Of a stretch of DNA of 64,000 nt, positions 18,800 to 31,720 are shown piece by piece. Numbering within the stretch: the first letter of the stretch is position 1; each line of letters starts with the position of its first letter. The stretch spans positions 2,418,001 through 2,482,000 of the forward strand of contig CM049987.1 of assembly GCA_016630955.3 (NCBI GenBank), read 5' to 3'. The notes below the pieces were generated by a model. That model saw only the letters and a list, made by a program, of their open reading frames with translations. It was not told where the DNA came from and ran no database searches. Position numbers and translations under genes: made by a program. This DNA comes from Didymella arachidicola. Its lineage: Eukaryota; Ascomycota; Dothideomycetes; Pleosporales; Didymellaceae.

Positions 18800-21700
18800 A
18801 TGGGTTATGAAGCCCGTCCACCTCTCCCGGCCCCGACAGAACCTTCGACTCTCAGCTCCACTGACCACGACGACATCCCCCTCCGCGACGACGTCGACAC
18901 CAACGTCTCCGCGCGCACCGACAAGACCTCGTACAGCATCCCCGAGGACGGCACGCCCATCACCATCAACACCACCCACCCGACCGCGACCAAGACGTCG
19001 CTGCACAAGAAGTACCCCAGCCAGACGAGCCTGCTGATTGAGTACTTTGAGGCCGGCAAAGAGAACGGCAAGACCCGCTCGCGACCCAGCGTCCGCGTCC
19101 GCGTCACCCCCAGCTCGCGCAAGAAGAACCGCCAGGGCATCGACCAGGTCCACCTGACCCAGACCACCAAGAGCAGCACCAAGCCGGCGTACACGCGCCG
19201 CATCTCTCTGCAACAGAACAATCCTAGCAGCGCGCACACCCAGGACTACTCGGACGGCTCCACCGTCTCCTCGCTGCCGCCCGTTGATATCGAGGTGCTG
19301 CACCACGCCAGCGACCTGTCCAGCGACCGCCACTTCGTGCCCATGGCAATGACCTCGGACATTTCTTCCATGCCCGCTGACAGCATGCTCGAGGGCACGC
19401 CGCAGATACTAGCACCAGAACGCAGGAGGAGCAGGAGCCTCGAAAGGGAAACAGTGCTCACAGACTCCAACATCGCAGAGTCTTCCGACCTGCTCAAGGC
19501 GCCAAAGCACCAGAGAAGCAGGAGCATGAGCAAAGATCGCATCACTCAGCGCGTCATGGAGAAACTGCAGCAACAGCAGCAGGCGCAGGCCGAATCCTCG
19601 TCCAGCAGAACCCGCAAGACCGAAAAGATCGGCAGGGATGAGCTGAGTTCGCCCCGCAAGTCGTCCCGGCGACACAGCAGAGATGTTCGAGTAGAGGAGA
19701 TTAGTACCATCAGCGGGACCGACTCCAGCTTGCTTTCCTCCAATGCCGATCGCAAGTCGGCCGTTCCATCCGTGCGGTCAGGCGTTTCGACAACGTCCTC
19801 TATCAACAACCCCAAGCTGCTCGCTACGGTCGAGGATGCCATTCGGCGGCTTATTCTGCCTGAGCTGAATGCGCTGAAGGAAGAGAACCGCACATCTAAG
19901 AACAGGGACAAGTTTGAGCGGATGTCTCGTGACAGTGGCGCCACATTCGAGACGGTCGAGACAACAAGCTCCCGCAATCCGTCTACGTCGCGGCGGCGCG
20001 TGTCCAAGTCTTCGAGCACACCAAATATCACTGGTGGCAAGCCCAAGGTTGTCGTGGATCGCGATGACAAGCCTTTCGAGATCATCTCTGACAAGTCGAG
20101 CCGCAAGGAACGCAGATCGAGTCGCGGATCAACTTCTGACCGTACCGAACGCAGCTTCACAGACTCAACCTCGAAGACAGCTACACGAGAAAACTCTCAC
20201 AAGAGGAGAAGCGGTCGTGCTGCACGAGAGGCCGAACTTGCTGCGCTTGTTGGATCTGGACTTACTGCTGCGGCACTGAAAAAGCACACGTCTCGCGAGG
20301 AAGCAGCCGAGGACCGCAAGCACAAGAAGAAGCATTCTTCGCGAAGCAGTCGCAGTCGCTCTGCAAGTGTGGCGGAAAGCACGGAGCAGGAGGAATTTGT
20401 CAAGGACGTACCGCCTCTGCCGTTTATTCAAAGTGAGCTCCACGGCTCTGAGCTGACTCGAGACTCCATATTGTCTGCCGAGACTGAGACGAAGAATCGC
20501 TCGAGGTCCACTTCCAAGTCGTCGACTACTACGGGCGCAGACACGCCGCTGCGAGAAGTGCCGCGCGGTTTTGCTGCGTCAGGATCGCACACGCCGACAA
20601 GAACTATGCCGACTGCACTTCAGCGCACGATTGGCACCTCACATGGCAACCAATCCATCGAAGATCTCCGTCTGAAGTCGCCCATGAGCGATCGAAGTTA
20701 TGGCTCCAAATCACGGGGCATGGGTTCTGCCAGCCTCGAAGCTGCAGCTGCAGCTAAGGCTCGTGCCATTGAGCGCTCTGAGACGCAGGCATCACACTAT
20801 GAGATTATTGGTACAACACCAACTCGAGGCCTCAGCCCAATCCAGAGCGAGGCTAGCTACCGTGAGGAAGTTCACACAAGTGGTTCGCCTAGACATCTGC
20901 GAACATCTCAGAGTGCTGCATCGGTGTCCTCCCTGGGAAGGCAGGTTGAGCGGCAGCCTTCCAACCTGTCTATCGGTACACTGGAATCGACAGCGAGCAC
21001 AAAAGCGGCACGCACGCGCAAGCGCCCACAAGGCGTCAACCTCGAGAGTGTGAGATCAACCATGGGCTCCCCTCAAACACCCAAGACGCCCCGTGATGCC
21101 GAGCTATTCTTCGAGCAGAACCATGAGCAGAACGAGATATACCGAAGAGAACTTGAGGAGAGCTCTCAACTTTCGGAAAACTTCCCAGTCAACTACAACC
21201 GTCTGACTAACTACACCGACGACAGCGAAGGTGTGCAGTATCTCGATCACGAGCAGAAGGTGGACCTCACACATCAAGACATTCGCAGAGTTGGTGCCAG
21301 CCCGGAATACGTCCACACGCCTGTTGCAGTGGAATCTGCTGTGGCTTCGCTGCACGAGCCATCTTCCGTTAGTATACGTTCCTCAGCCGTTTCGAGTCCG
21401 CTGAGAGAGCCCATATCGAGTCCCATCAAGAAGAGCCGTTTGTCACAAGTCAGCCCCGCTCCGAGCGAGGACCATATCTTGCACATTGAGGAGCATGAGA
21501 TCCCCACTGGAGAGCGATGGGGTGCGCTGCGTGATAAGGCTGAGGCTTTGGCGTATCAGCAGCATCCCCAGGCCAACTCGCCCCGGCAAAGCATTGCTCA
21601 GTCGATAGATGAGCAGCCTGAAATGCACCATAGTGCTTTCCCTGTTCAAGACCACATGATGCCCGAGATTGGCTATGGTCTAGACAACGAGTCTGAGATC

Positions 21701-24301
21701 TCTACAAACCCTTCCATCATCCAGGGACCTCTCAACGGCGGCGATGGCTACTACGACCACACTCAGGATTACGAGCAGCGCGATCATACTTCTACTCGTC
21801 AATCAAGCAAGCACTCGTTTAACAAGGGCGCTGCGCTCGGCGCGGGTGCTGGTGCTGCAGCCATTGCCTCTGCCGCTGCTCATCAACTCCACAACCGCAG
21901 TCCTTCGATCGACGAACAGCACCAGGCCACTGTGGAGGATGACCTAGAGTCCTACACAGGGGAATCATTCGCTGGTTACGAGGGACAGCCTGATTACGCT
22001 CAAAGCAACCGCACGCCTGTGTCCGGTACGACTGGATGGAGAGACGAAGGCTACCAATCAGCTAATCAACGTGAAGGCTACACGCCTCAGAACCGCAATC
22101 ACTCAAAGGTGTTTGACGACGAGTTTGCTAACGACTACGATGAGACACCGCTCGGCGGTGAGGACATGTTTGCTTTAAATGCCAAACACGGCCGTCAGTT
22201 TAGCGGTAATTCCCACGGCATGGCTTCTCCCCTTTACGATGCTGCAACTGGAAAGGGCATCGATCGCATTCAGTCCAAGGACATAGTTGCGCTGATGGAT
22301 CATCTCACTGTGCGAGATGCGCAGCGCAATGCAAGGGACACAGAGATTCTGGTTACGCTCGTTCGCTCCGCGGCGGAGATGCGCAATCAGCTTGATGAGC
22401 TCAAGGGTTTCATCAAGGTGCAGGACAACATGATCATGAACACTACAGAAAAGCGAGTTGATGTTGCTGAACAGCGTATCTTGGGTGGCCCGCGACCACA
22501 GCCTCAGCCCTTTGGATCACCGCGCGGTGCCCGGTCAGCGTCTGACGACCTGGAAGCCGAGACGAAGAAGAAGAACGTGTTCAAACGTGCGCTCAAGGGT
22601 CTGAGCATGAAGGGCGATAGCGATATCAAGAACATTGAGGCTATGCTTATGCAGCTTCTCGGAGATGTGGAAGGCCTCAAGCACGTCCAGCAGATACAGT
22701 TGGAGCAAAGTAACCGCACCAACAGCCTTACATCTTACGAGAACCTGAGAGCTAGCGGAGATCCTGGCTACGAGCCAGAGGGTCGCGCCAACACTGACAA
22801 CTCGCCGCACCAGTCCGGATACCTTTCGAACCCGGCCTCTTCGTCGCGTCGCATCAACGATCTGCACTCTGGTTATGATGTCGTGCAGACCAACCGCATA
22901 AGCACGGTCCACGAAGACGACGAGGAGTACCTAGAGCGTGAACCTCGATACGAGAACACGGAGCGCATGAGTACTCCCACGCAAGAAGCGTACCACAGCA
23001 GGAGCCTATCGCAGGAGAAAGTGTCTCCACAGGCAGCGAGGACCAGCCAGAGCCAAAGTCAGGAAGACACACCGAAGAAGAACAAGCACAAGTCAGGTTC
23101 TTCTTCCGTCTTTGGCATCCCCAAGATCTCCCGCTGGTCCAAAACTACCTCCTCAACCGAGCCGCGCAACAGCGTAGAAAAGCGGCCGTACTCCTCGCAC
23201 TCGCGCTCCTCATCCCAGAAGAGCTTCGACTCTTACGACGACGAGTACTCTGCCAACGGCGACCGCCCCCGCACCGCCGACGACCGCTCTCTGCGCTCCA
23301 GAGAAAGCAGAGATGACCGCTCTTTCCGCTCGTCCGTGCGCTCGCCCTCCCCTCTCATTCCCGAAGATCCCTACGAGGAAGAGGACCCTAAATACCACGC
23401 CCACCGCAATAGTCTCAACCTGCAGCACCCGCAGCCGCGCGCAGGCCCGACAGGTCGCCACCAGAACCACCTCGAGACTGAGGCGCAGCTGTACATTCCG
23501 GATAATGTGAGCGGTGTTAGTGGCGTTAGTGGCAGCGGTGTGCAGAGCCCGGATTATGACCAGTGGGGTAGCATGCCCAGTCTTGCGAGGAACCGCATAA
23601 GCGCTGGTAACGCCAGTACTAACTATAATCCGGGTAACCTCAGCCCGATCTCGAGTGATGGCGGGTATTCGGGGCATTCGGCTAGTGAGCAGACTGGACG
23701 TCTCGCGACCGGTGCCAATGGGTACGCCTCCCAGGGTCAGCAACAGCAGAAGGCTGTAGACGACGGCCCGCTCATCCCGCCTAACAGCGGCGTCCTGGCT
23801 GGCTACGGTCAGGCGAGGAGCATGTACTCCAGTCCGAATGAGTTCGGGTCCCAGGGCGTTCTGACGCCATTGGCGCCTATTGCGGAGGTCAGGTATAGCC
23901 TCGAGACGGACAGAGGACACTACAGGGTAAGTCCAGTCAGGAAACGATGCGACCCGAGCGAGCAGCGAGCTTTCTCGTAGCAAGCTCCCTTCATAAACAG
24001 ATAATTCATTTACTAACATACCCTCCAGGGCTCTCCCACACCCTCTCCCCGCCCAAGCAGCGCACACCTCCGCGCCTCCGCGCAGACTTCGCAGCGCAAA
24101 CCAACCGGGCCCAGACCCATGGGCGCACGGAGTCCCGCCCCCGGCGCCAGTCCCCTGCGGCAGTCCCAGCAACAAGGCTACGGCAACGATCTGAGCCGCG
24201 ACGACACAGTCATCCGTCGCAAGCCGATGAGCCACGCCGACACCGAGTCGCTCCTAAGCTACACCACCACCCGTGATGGCAGCGACGACGAGACCTTCTA
24301 G
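18800..24301 (+). CDS. Large, mostly disordered Ser/Arg-rich fungal protein, function unknown
   Basis: Two exons, 18800-23926 and 24029-24301, joined across a 102-bp intron (GTAAGT..TACTAACATACCCTCCAG), give 1799 residues. Most is low complexity: many RSxS/SRxS and SSR patches typical of kinase targets, a poly-Q stretch near residue 255, and a KKHSSRSSRSRSAS block near 510. Ordered-looking parts are a short motif near residue 75 (SQTSLLIEYFEAGK) and a predicted helical or coiled region at about 1150-1320 (KDIVALMDHLTVRDAQRNAR, ILVTLVRSAAEMRNQLDELK, FKRALKGLSMKGDSDIKNIE). An alanine-rich hydrophobic patch (ALGAGAGAAAIASAAAH) lies near 1015. No enzymatic domain is recognised; a scaffold or cytoskeleton/cortex role is only a guess. 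Start is the first ATG of the frame. Confidence 0.85.
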
Positions 24302-25170
24302 ACGAGAGTCAAACGCATGGAAGAGGGTGTGTGTTCGTCGGCGAGGAGTGTGAGAGCGCTGGATAGAGCGCCGGAAGGGAGTCAGCTCGCTGGGTAGATG
24401 AGAACTTTGTGGATGTCGCATTCGCTCACTGAGCATGGAAATATCAAATCAAAACGCTCGTGTCATAGGTCGGGCGTTGAATATCAGGGCCGGAGCGGTC
24501 GTGGCGGATAAACATGTGGAGTGGAATTCATTTTCAGCATCGGTGTTCAGGCGACACCGGTGTTTTTTATTTTCAGCGAAGTGTAGGGTGTATAGGATAA
24601 GATAGGATACCAGGGTTATGGATAATGCATTGCGTACAGGGGACTATTGTCGTGCTACTTTAAGCCTTTGCTTTCGGCATACCTAACGCGGTTGTGCGAC
24701 TCGATGGCGGCGGCGAGGAAAGGTGATACTTTCACTAATATCTCTCGTCCAGTGTTGACGTTTGTACTGCTGCTTAGGGGCCGCGCTGTGGGAGGTCAAA
24801 GACAGCGGCGTTTAGAATAGCGGTATTCGAGTCGCTGGCTTGTACGTCCCACAACCCGCGTGTCCCAAGCTCGCTCTGACGCTGATGCGGATTCCTCGGT
24901 TGATGTTGAGTACTTGGGCATACGAGATTTCCCTATGATTGGGAGGGGAATGTCACTGCCGTGCTCGACTTTGCCCATGGTGTCTCCGCTTTGGAGGTAA
25001 CCGCGAATGGCCCCTCTTGAACATGAGACTAGGCCCTGGAAGCATTTGAAAAAGAAGTTAATTACTATCAGCGTTTCATTTGCATCGTTGGCTATCTACG
25101 TGTTGACAGCAACTACCAGCCGTCTCGAAGCCCATTAACCTATCACACCCAGACCTTAACATCAGCGTAC
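24302..25170. other. Convergent 3' interval
   Basis: Between the 3' ends of the large disordered-protein gene and the isoflavone-reductase-like gene. It contains an imperfect inverted repeat around 24541-24560 (GGCGACACCGGTGTT) that could form a hairpin. No gene was recognised. Confidence 0.5.
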
Positions 25171-26139
25171 TCAAGAATTACCTCGCGCAAGCTTAATCGC
25201 ATCCGTGACAACATCTTCCAGCCGAACTGTCGGCAAGCCCAATCGTTCGTTCCACAGCTCTTGCTCAGTCTCAAAATCATACCCAACATCCACATCCGCA
25301 CTAAAGCTCAACGCCAACAGTCCATACGTGGCGTTGAAGTCACCCGCATCGAACCGCTCTCGCAGCTTTGATATCTCGGGTGCGCTATTCTTCCATTCTA
25401 GAGCCCACTTCCTCCCTGTCTGCCGCTCCAACTCCTCAATGACCGCCAGCGTGGACGTAGTAAAGTCAGACAGAAACACCTGCTTATTAGCCGTGCGCTC
25501 CCCACCCAGCAGAACCCTCGCAACAGCCAACCCAGTATTAGCAGACGTAGTAACCGCGAACCTAGACCTTCCCGAATCATACACCCGCGCAGTCTGCCTC
25601 GCGACATCAATCCCCAGGAAATTCCCAGACGCTTTCGGGTCGAGCGCCCAGTCGAGCCACGAGCCGCAGGAGATAGACGTCCATGTCATGCCGTGCGTGT
25701 TGGCTGCAGAAGAACACGCAGAGATTAGGTACTCTAGCATTGCGCCTTTGCGGTCGTATACAGGCACGAGACTGCGTGCTCGCGGGTCGAGGTTGTCTGC
25801 GCCGTATTCGGAGGGGATGAAGCGCTGCACTCCTGCGGCTAATGCGGCGTCGATGAGTCGGTATGCGAGGCCGGATGTTGCTTCGTCGCGTGTGACGGGT
25901 GTTGTGCTCAGTGCGGAGATTACGGCGTCTTGGTTTTTGAAAGCTAAGGTGAGCTCTGGGAGGGTGTAGTTGTTTGAGATTTTGATGATTGGTACGTTTG
26001 GGGGGAATGTAGCGGGTGAGGTCTCACGCGAGAGGATGGTGACTTTGAGTGTGGGTTCTGAAAGTAGGGCAGTGAGGATGGGTGCACCCACGGAGCCTGT
26101 TGCTCCGGCTATGAGAACGTTGCGGATTGTAGAGGACAT
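25171..26139 (-). CDS. NmrA-like / isoflavone reductase family oxidoreductase
   Basis: Single-exon 322-residue protein. Start chosen at ATG 26139 (MSSTIRNVLIAGATGSVGAP), because upstream in-frame codons begin only with TTG. GATGSVG at residues 11-17 is the NADPH-binding loop. PSEYGAD and the following YDRKGAMLEYL (Lys at the position of the family's catalytic Lys) match the PCBER/isoflavone reductase branch. TWTSISCGSWLDWAL is the substrate-side segment usual in fungal members. The protein is probably a cytosolic NADPH-dependent reductase of an aromatic or secondary metabolite; the substrate is unknown. It stands alone, flanked by long gene-free DNA. Confidence 0.87.
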   Translation of the reverse strand: MSSTIRNVLIAGATGSVGAPILTALLSEPTLKVTILSRETSPATFPPNVPIIKISNNYTLPELTLAFKNQDAVISALSTTPVTRDEATSGLAYRLIDAALAAGVQRFIPSEYGADNLDPRARSLVPVYDRKGAMLEYLISACSSAANTHGMTWTSISCGSWLDWALDPKASGNFLGIDVARQTARVYDSGRSRFAVTTSANTGLAVARVLLGGERTANKQVFLSDFTTSTLAVIEELERQTGRKWALEWKNSAPEISKLRERFDAGDFNATYGLLALSFSADVDVGYDFETEQELWNERLGLPTVRLEDVVTDAIKLARGNS

Positions 26140-29100
26140 CGTGATGATTCCAAGGTTGGACTTGGTGCACAATATAATGGATGCAGAGTTAGGAATAACT
26201 GCTCAGGATTTGTTGGCCTTGTTGTCCATCTCCTGGAGTTTCCAATCAACATTTATACTGTCACAGCGCTGTCAAGTAGGCGGAGTCTGTCGAGGCTGAA
26301 CCATCGTATGGACCAGATCATCAACGATATGCCGACCTGCTTCACGTTGGACCCTCAGGGTTCAAAGTGATTCGCTGACGAGTCTGTACATGACCTTGTT
26401 AAGAAACGCTGCATCGGCCGTTGCAGACAATGTGTAAGCGAGGTCGCAGTAGGCAATCGTAGACACCTCGCTTGCTCCATCACCTGCAATTACGAATGCT
26501 GACTGAGCACCAGAACAGGTTTGTCTAACTTCAAGACTCAATCTTGAGCCCTAATCAGTCTCGAGAACTGTTCGTTGGAATCGGCTTCGCTTGTCGTCAA
26601 TTTGACAAAAGTGTCCACGATGCGGATGCAGGACAACCCCATGGCGAGGATCTTGCTGGAACTCGGACCTTTGCTTCTTGAGCTTCATTGCAAGCGTTTG
26701 GTATTGCCCGATGGATGAGCTCCACTGAACAGTATCGCCTGATTCTGGAGATGAAACGGTCTGTTTGAGGGACGAAAGGCATGTGACCCGAGCGGCGGTT
26801 CGGCCCGCGCCTTCATTTGCAATTCGCATCTACTGACAGTCTCCATCACAGCCATCATATTTACCTGTTTCCGTCGGTGTTCATCAATCGCACCGGGCAA
26901 TTATGCAAACACCTTAAAATGACGATCACTTGACCACTTGGTTGGCTGCCCGGGTCGATGTTACTTCAATCTGGTGTTAACCCTACATCATGGTTACTTT
27001 GTAGTACGATCTTGTCAAAGCAAGCGAAGCGCCGCGAGAACCGGGACTGGTTTCGAAAACAAGACGAGGAACAAGCGACGGGACGACTGCAATATCTCGG
27101 TCTGACACCACGCGATGAGCATGTCTCAGAGAGCTTTCGTCCCGCTCCTACCACTTGCCACGGTGTAAGACATCGCCGCCATCGCCCCGCAAACGTTCTC
27201 TTCCGCCGAACTATGTCTCGTGTTATCAGCTGGCTTACTGGCGGCTCGGGAGATAGCACTGCCTTCGAGGATTGCTCCCGGTCAATCCATAGTGAAGCCA
27301 CGCACTCATAAAGCAGGCCTATCTCGATAATCCGGGTTGAGCATTGGTTCTCAGCCCCGCAAGACCTACTTCCAGCATGGAATCATGCATTGATTGGTCC
27401 GCTGAACTCCGGTCCCGCTTGTTACGACTGTTTTGGGCCCGTTGCCAACCCCAAACTCGCAAGCTTCTTTGCGCCCATCTCCAGGGCTTCACGAAATAGG
27501 AATCAGATCCCAGCGCCTGCGTCTCGGGGCCGCTAGGAACTGTTGGTAGCCGCTGGTCAGGGTGTCCGCGAGAGCAGGTTGTACGGATGATCTTCGAGAA
27601 CATGCTTGATATCCGTGGACGGCGACCTCGAGGCTCCGGCAAGCGGGTACCTTATTGCGGCACGTTTCTCAGCATTGAGTACTCGAACATGGAGAAGCGG
27701 TGAGAGGATTGCGTTACAGAATAAGACGAGCTCACGAGGGCCGGTTCTTGCAACTCCGGAACGCCCTGCATTTCCTTCACTGAATGTCGGGGTAAACAAG
27801 GCTCGAACAAAAGGGAATATTATTTGGCCCTCCCATACCGGTTCGCCTCATAAGTCAATGTTCTCTGTCGCAATGCCGATGATTGCGGGACCAATTCGGC
27901 CGGATTGAGAGTTACACAACATGCAAAGACAGGGGCGCCGCATGGCCCGCTACCGAGGAAGCAAATGATCATTGCGTCTTCTGCTGCACATTTACAGGCC
28001 CGTCTTGATGTGATAAAACAATCTTGTCATGACATCTGCTGGTTCCCGTGGTCATTAAGGCTAGCGACCCAAAGGGCAACGGCCCCTCACGACAGCATCC
28101 ACACGTTCTTCGTCCGCGACCAAGTTCGTGCATCGAGAACTCAACGTACAGAATTGGTACGACCACACCCCTACTGTGTCCTTCTACATGAAGCGAAAGA
28201 CTCGCCACTGCGTGGCGATGCAGGGCAACATCATTTTATCACAAGCCATTACATTTACGCCGCTTTTGCATAACCCAAGGGCCGGCAGAGTCTTTTCTTA
28301 GGGCTTTGCTGACCACCGATTTTTTTTCACAGCCACAGAGTATTCAGTCAGTGTGGGCCATGTCGAAAGTGGTTGTAGGTGGCTGATGAGACACCGCCTG
28401 ACAGTTGAGGCTGAATGACCCGCGCCTCGAGTAAGTGCCCGAGTTTGTGCAATGTTCATAAACAGATCGACCTTGAGACACTGAAGACTGAGCTTCGAAT
28501 TAGGTTACACGGCAGCAGCAGTTCCGCGAGCCTGCACGCGTGTGAAGTTCGTAATTTGCGTCATTGGATGATCCATGCCCTTCCTACGGCTCGTACCCTG
28601 TGCATTGGTCTCAGGTTCATTTATGGTCATTCGGGTCATCGAAGGTTTCCATCATCATACAAGTGCTGTTCTACCGCAGCGACCTCGAGCCGCAGGTACG
28701 ACATGTGGCCTGCACCTGCATAGCCCGCATCACACTCTGCTTCTCCGCCGAGTTTACTTCGATCAGGCCTTTCTGCACCGAGGAAATATGTTAAACATCG
28801 CCAAACGCTTGATTGGTTTTGATAACCATTGCCGATAAGGTCATGACCGACGTCCTGCAGGTTGCAAAACGGACTTCACCCCTTGGAGGGGCCGAATCTA
28901 AGAGCTCTTCAAACACCTCTGCACTTGAATAATACTGATTGAAAATCATGCCTCGCTGCTGCGTTGGGCTGTCAAAGGTGGTTGGCAGCACTAGTATAAG
29001 CCGCAGGATTACTAGACAAGAACGTGCGAACACTGGATTGGGTCTCAGGGAAATCCTTACGTACCGATCTATTTCCAACCATGGGGTAGAAAGTCTCTGC

Positions 29101-29492
29101 ACACTGTTCTGAGGAACTATCTGCAGCTTCGTAGCAGGGTCGTGTATACAAGGGTTGTCCAGAGCTCCATTCGTCCTCACTAGTCATCAGGTCTTAGTCC
29201 GCATAAGCGTCCATGCAACACAGAAGCCCCGAGATAGTTCCGGTGCTCAGCTACGACTATCATTTTAGTAAGTCCGGAGTGAAGGTGGGCCAGTTCTGGC
29301 CTGAGGCAAATATTACTATAAACCAGGTTGCGTCGCTGCTGCAGCAACGAACGCGAGGTAGGAACTCTGCTCGCACCTACAACGCACATTCGAGACTTTA
29401 GTCTCATATTACCTACGTATCCTCCACCTTTTTGGTACTGCAATACTTATTGCAGTCACCGCAGTTCCCCTGTCTCACCACACATTTACGTC
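26140..29492. other. 3.3-kb gene-poor interval
   Basis: No frame has recognisable domains and no exon chain could be assembled. It includes the promoter of the isoflavone-reductase-like gene at its left end and that of the DHA2 transporter at its right end. There is a T-rich run near 28320. No tRNA, rRNA or transposase signature was seen. Confidence 0.5.
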
Positions 29493-31402
29493 ATGGAGCA
29501 AACGGACTCGAAACCCTCCACGACGGACTTTGCTTCGTCTCATGCCCCAAGATTAGGGCTCGAACATGCTGGACGCTCAGGCATGCCATCAGCAATGTCA
29601 TCAAGGCATACTTCTCTTACTCTCGACTCAGCTACTAGTATCATCAAGGCGTCTGTTCTACCAGACGGTGCAGAAAAGTCTTCAGCGTCATCGATCAGCC
29701 AACATCATGTCGCGAGTACCGCGATGGCCAGCTCGCGGCCAGCTCTTTCCGTTTTGCTTGCATACTCGGCACTATGTACATCCATTTTTCTGGTCGCACT
29801 CGACACAGTCCTGATACCTACCGCACTGCCAACCATTTCTGAGAGTTTCCAAATTCCGGATACACTATATGCATGGACTGGCTCAGCCTATCTTCTCGCC
29901 AACGCCTCATCGATCCCCTTCTGGGGAACACTGGCCGATGTTTTCGGTCGTAAATCAGTTCTCCTCCTGGCAAACGCCATTTTTCTAGTAGGGAGCGTCA
30001 TATGTGCACTGAGCATCAATGCCTCCATGCTGGTGGGTGGAAGAGCAGTCCAAGGTCTTGGAGGAGGTGGCGTGAACTGCTTGGTATACGTGTGCGTTAG
30101 CGACCTGTTCACCATTCGGTAAGTTGTCTTTTGACTGTCGAGGAGCTTACACATAATCTGACGGCCACTTCTAGCAACCGCTCCTTTTACCTTGGACTTG
30201 TGGGCGCCGTCTGGGCTGTTGCATCGGCCCTTGGACCAGTGCTTGGCGGCGTCTTCGCTGAGGAACTCAACTGGCGCTGGTGCTTTTACATCAATCTGCC
30301 CATTGTTTCGTTCGCAATCGCCTTACTCTACTTCACCCTCCATCTGCGTACCCCACGCACCTCTTTCTGGGCCGGCATGCGTTCGATCGATTGGCTTGGT
30401 ACGTTTACCATCCTGGCTGCCACCACCCTCCTACTGGTCGGTCTCCAGACAGGTAGCACAACATCATACAATTCGCCCATGGTTATCGCGTTCTTAGTTC
30501 TCAGCTCTCTGGCGTACCTGGTCTTTCCAGCCACTCAGTGGTGGGAGGACAAGACTGGAGGTACGCCGATCATGCCCCTCCGCATCTTCGGCGACACCAG
30601 CAATCTTAGCGCCCTAGCCGTCTGTGGCTTCGACGCGCTGGTGTTCAATTCCGTTGCCTATTTTGTGCCTCTATATTTTCAGATTGTCGCCGGCCAAACT
30701 CCTTCAACGACAGGGGTGCTAATGCTCGCACTTGCCATACCGCTAACCATTGTCTCCTTCGCATCAGGCGTCGTCATCGAGAAGACGGGCCGCTTCATGG
30801 ACTGGCTGCAGGCTGGTCTGTTGCTCACGACTGTGGGCACTGGCGCGCTGATTAGCCTCACTGAGACTTTTGATCTCGGCAAGGCAGTTGGGTTTCTGGT
30901 CCTGATAGGGGCAGGGTTTGGCCCGACTTTTCACACGCCCCTCATTGCGCTGCAGACGCGTATCAAAGACTCAGATATGGCCGTCGGAACCGCAACCTTT
31001 GGGTTCGTGCGCATGCTGTCCGGAGCTATCGGCGTTGTCATCGGTCAGGTCATCTTCCAGGCACTCATGAGAGATAGACTCGATGGCATTATTGATGCGG
31101 GTGTGTCCAAGACGTTTGCGGAACAGCTCGCGGGAGGCGAGGCGGTAAGTCAGGCCAGTGCTGTTGCGTTGCTCGATGAAACACAGAGGTTCGTTGTTAG
31201 GGAAGGCTTTTTGGGCGCACTGAGGGGCACATTCATTTGCTATACCATCGTCGCCGCGCTAGGACTGCTGACGACTTTCGGAATTAAGAGGGTTACCTTA
31301 AAGCGAGAGGTGGAAAGCTCCGCCCAGTCCGAGCCGGTGCAGTGCGTTAAGGATGTGGAGACGGGACAGGTGAATTCCCAGGGCGATGTTCGAGAGAAAT
31401 AG
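29493..31402 (+). CDS. MFS transporter, DHA2 (14-TM drug exporter) type
   Basis: Two exons, 29493-30118 and 30175-31402, with a 56-bp intron (GTAAGT..CTTCTAG), giving 617 residues. A cytosolic Ser/Thr-rich N-terminus of about 85 residues precedes TM1 (LLAYSALCTSIFLVALDTVL, with the LD-T motif D1 of DHA2 proteins). Motif A is GTLADVFGRKSVLL, motif B RAVQGLGGGGVN, motif C GAVWAVASALGPVLGG, followed by WRWCFYINLP. Fourteen hydrophobic segments are consistent with DHA2. Members export toxins, aromatic compounds and drugs. It heads the group of lactonase-fold hydrolase, beta-hydroxyacid dehydrogenase and CMD genes, so export or uptake of that pathway's substrate is a reasonable inference. Confidence 0.92.
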
Positions 31403-31720
31403 AGCATGAGCAATCTCAGATTCAGTACACCTTTTGCAGCTCTCGAAATTCTTCTTTGCTGATAATTCATTAAGTAAGCCGTCTCCAGATCTTGTGACAT
31501 ATTATCATACCAAGTCTTCATTCGCGATGATTTCTACCGACTAAGCATGCTCCAACGCCTTCGTGTTCTTCGAGTTGTTGTCGATATTGACGTCCTTTCC
31601 AAGACCGATGAATATTACGGGCCTTGTTGAACTAGATCGTCGAGCCATGGAACCATCGCCTATCCCATAATCGCGTCCAAATCTGACTAACGCAACGTGC
31701 TATGCAGGATCTATCACCTT

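Noticed and set aside
18794..18839. Short intron joining MSAPGTPSVAL to the large protein
   Set aside because: GT and AG are present but the reading phases do not match after removal.
23210..24235. 341-codon minus-strand ORF
   Set aside because: Antisense to the last part of the large disordered-protein gene and crosses its intron; no domain.
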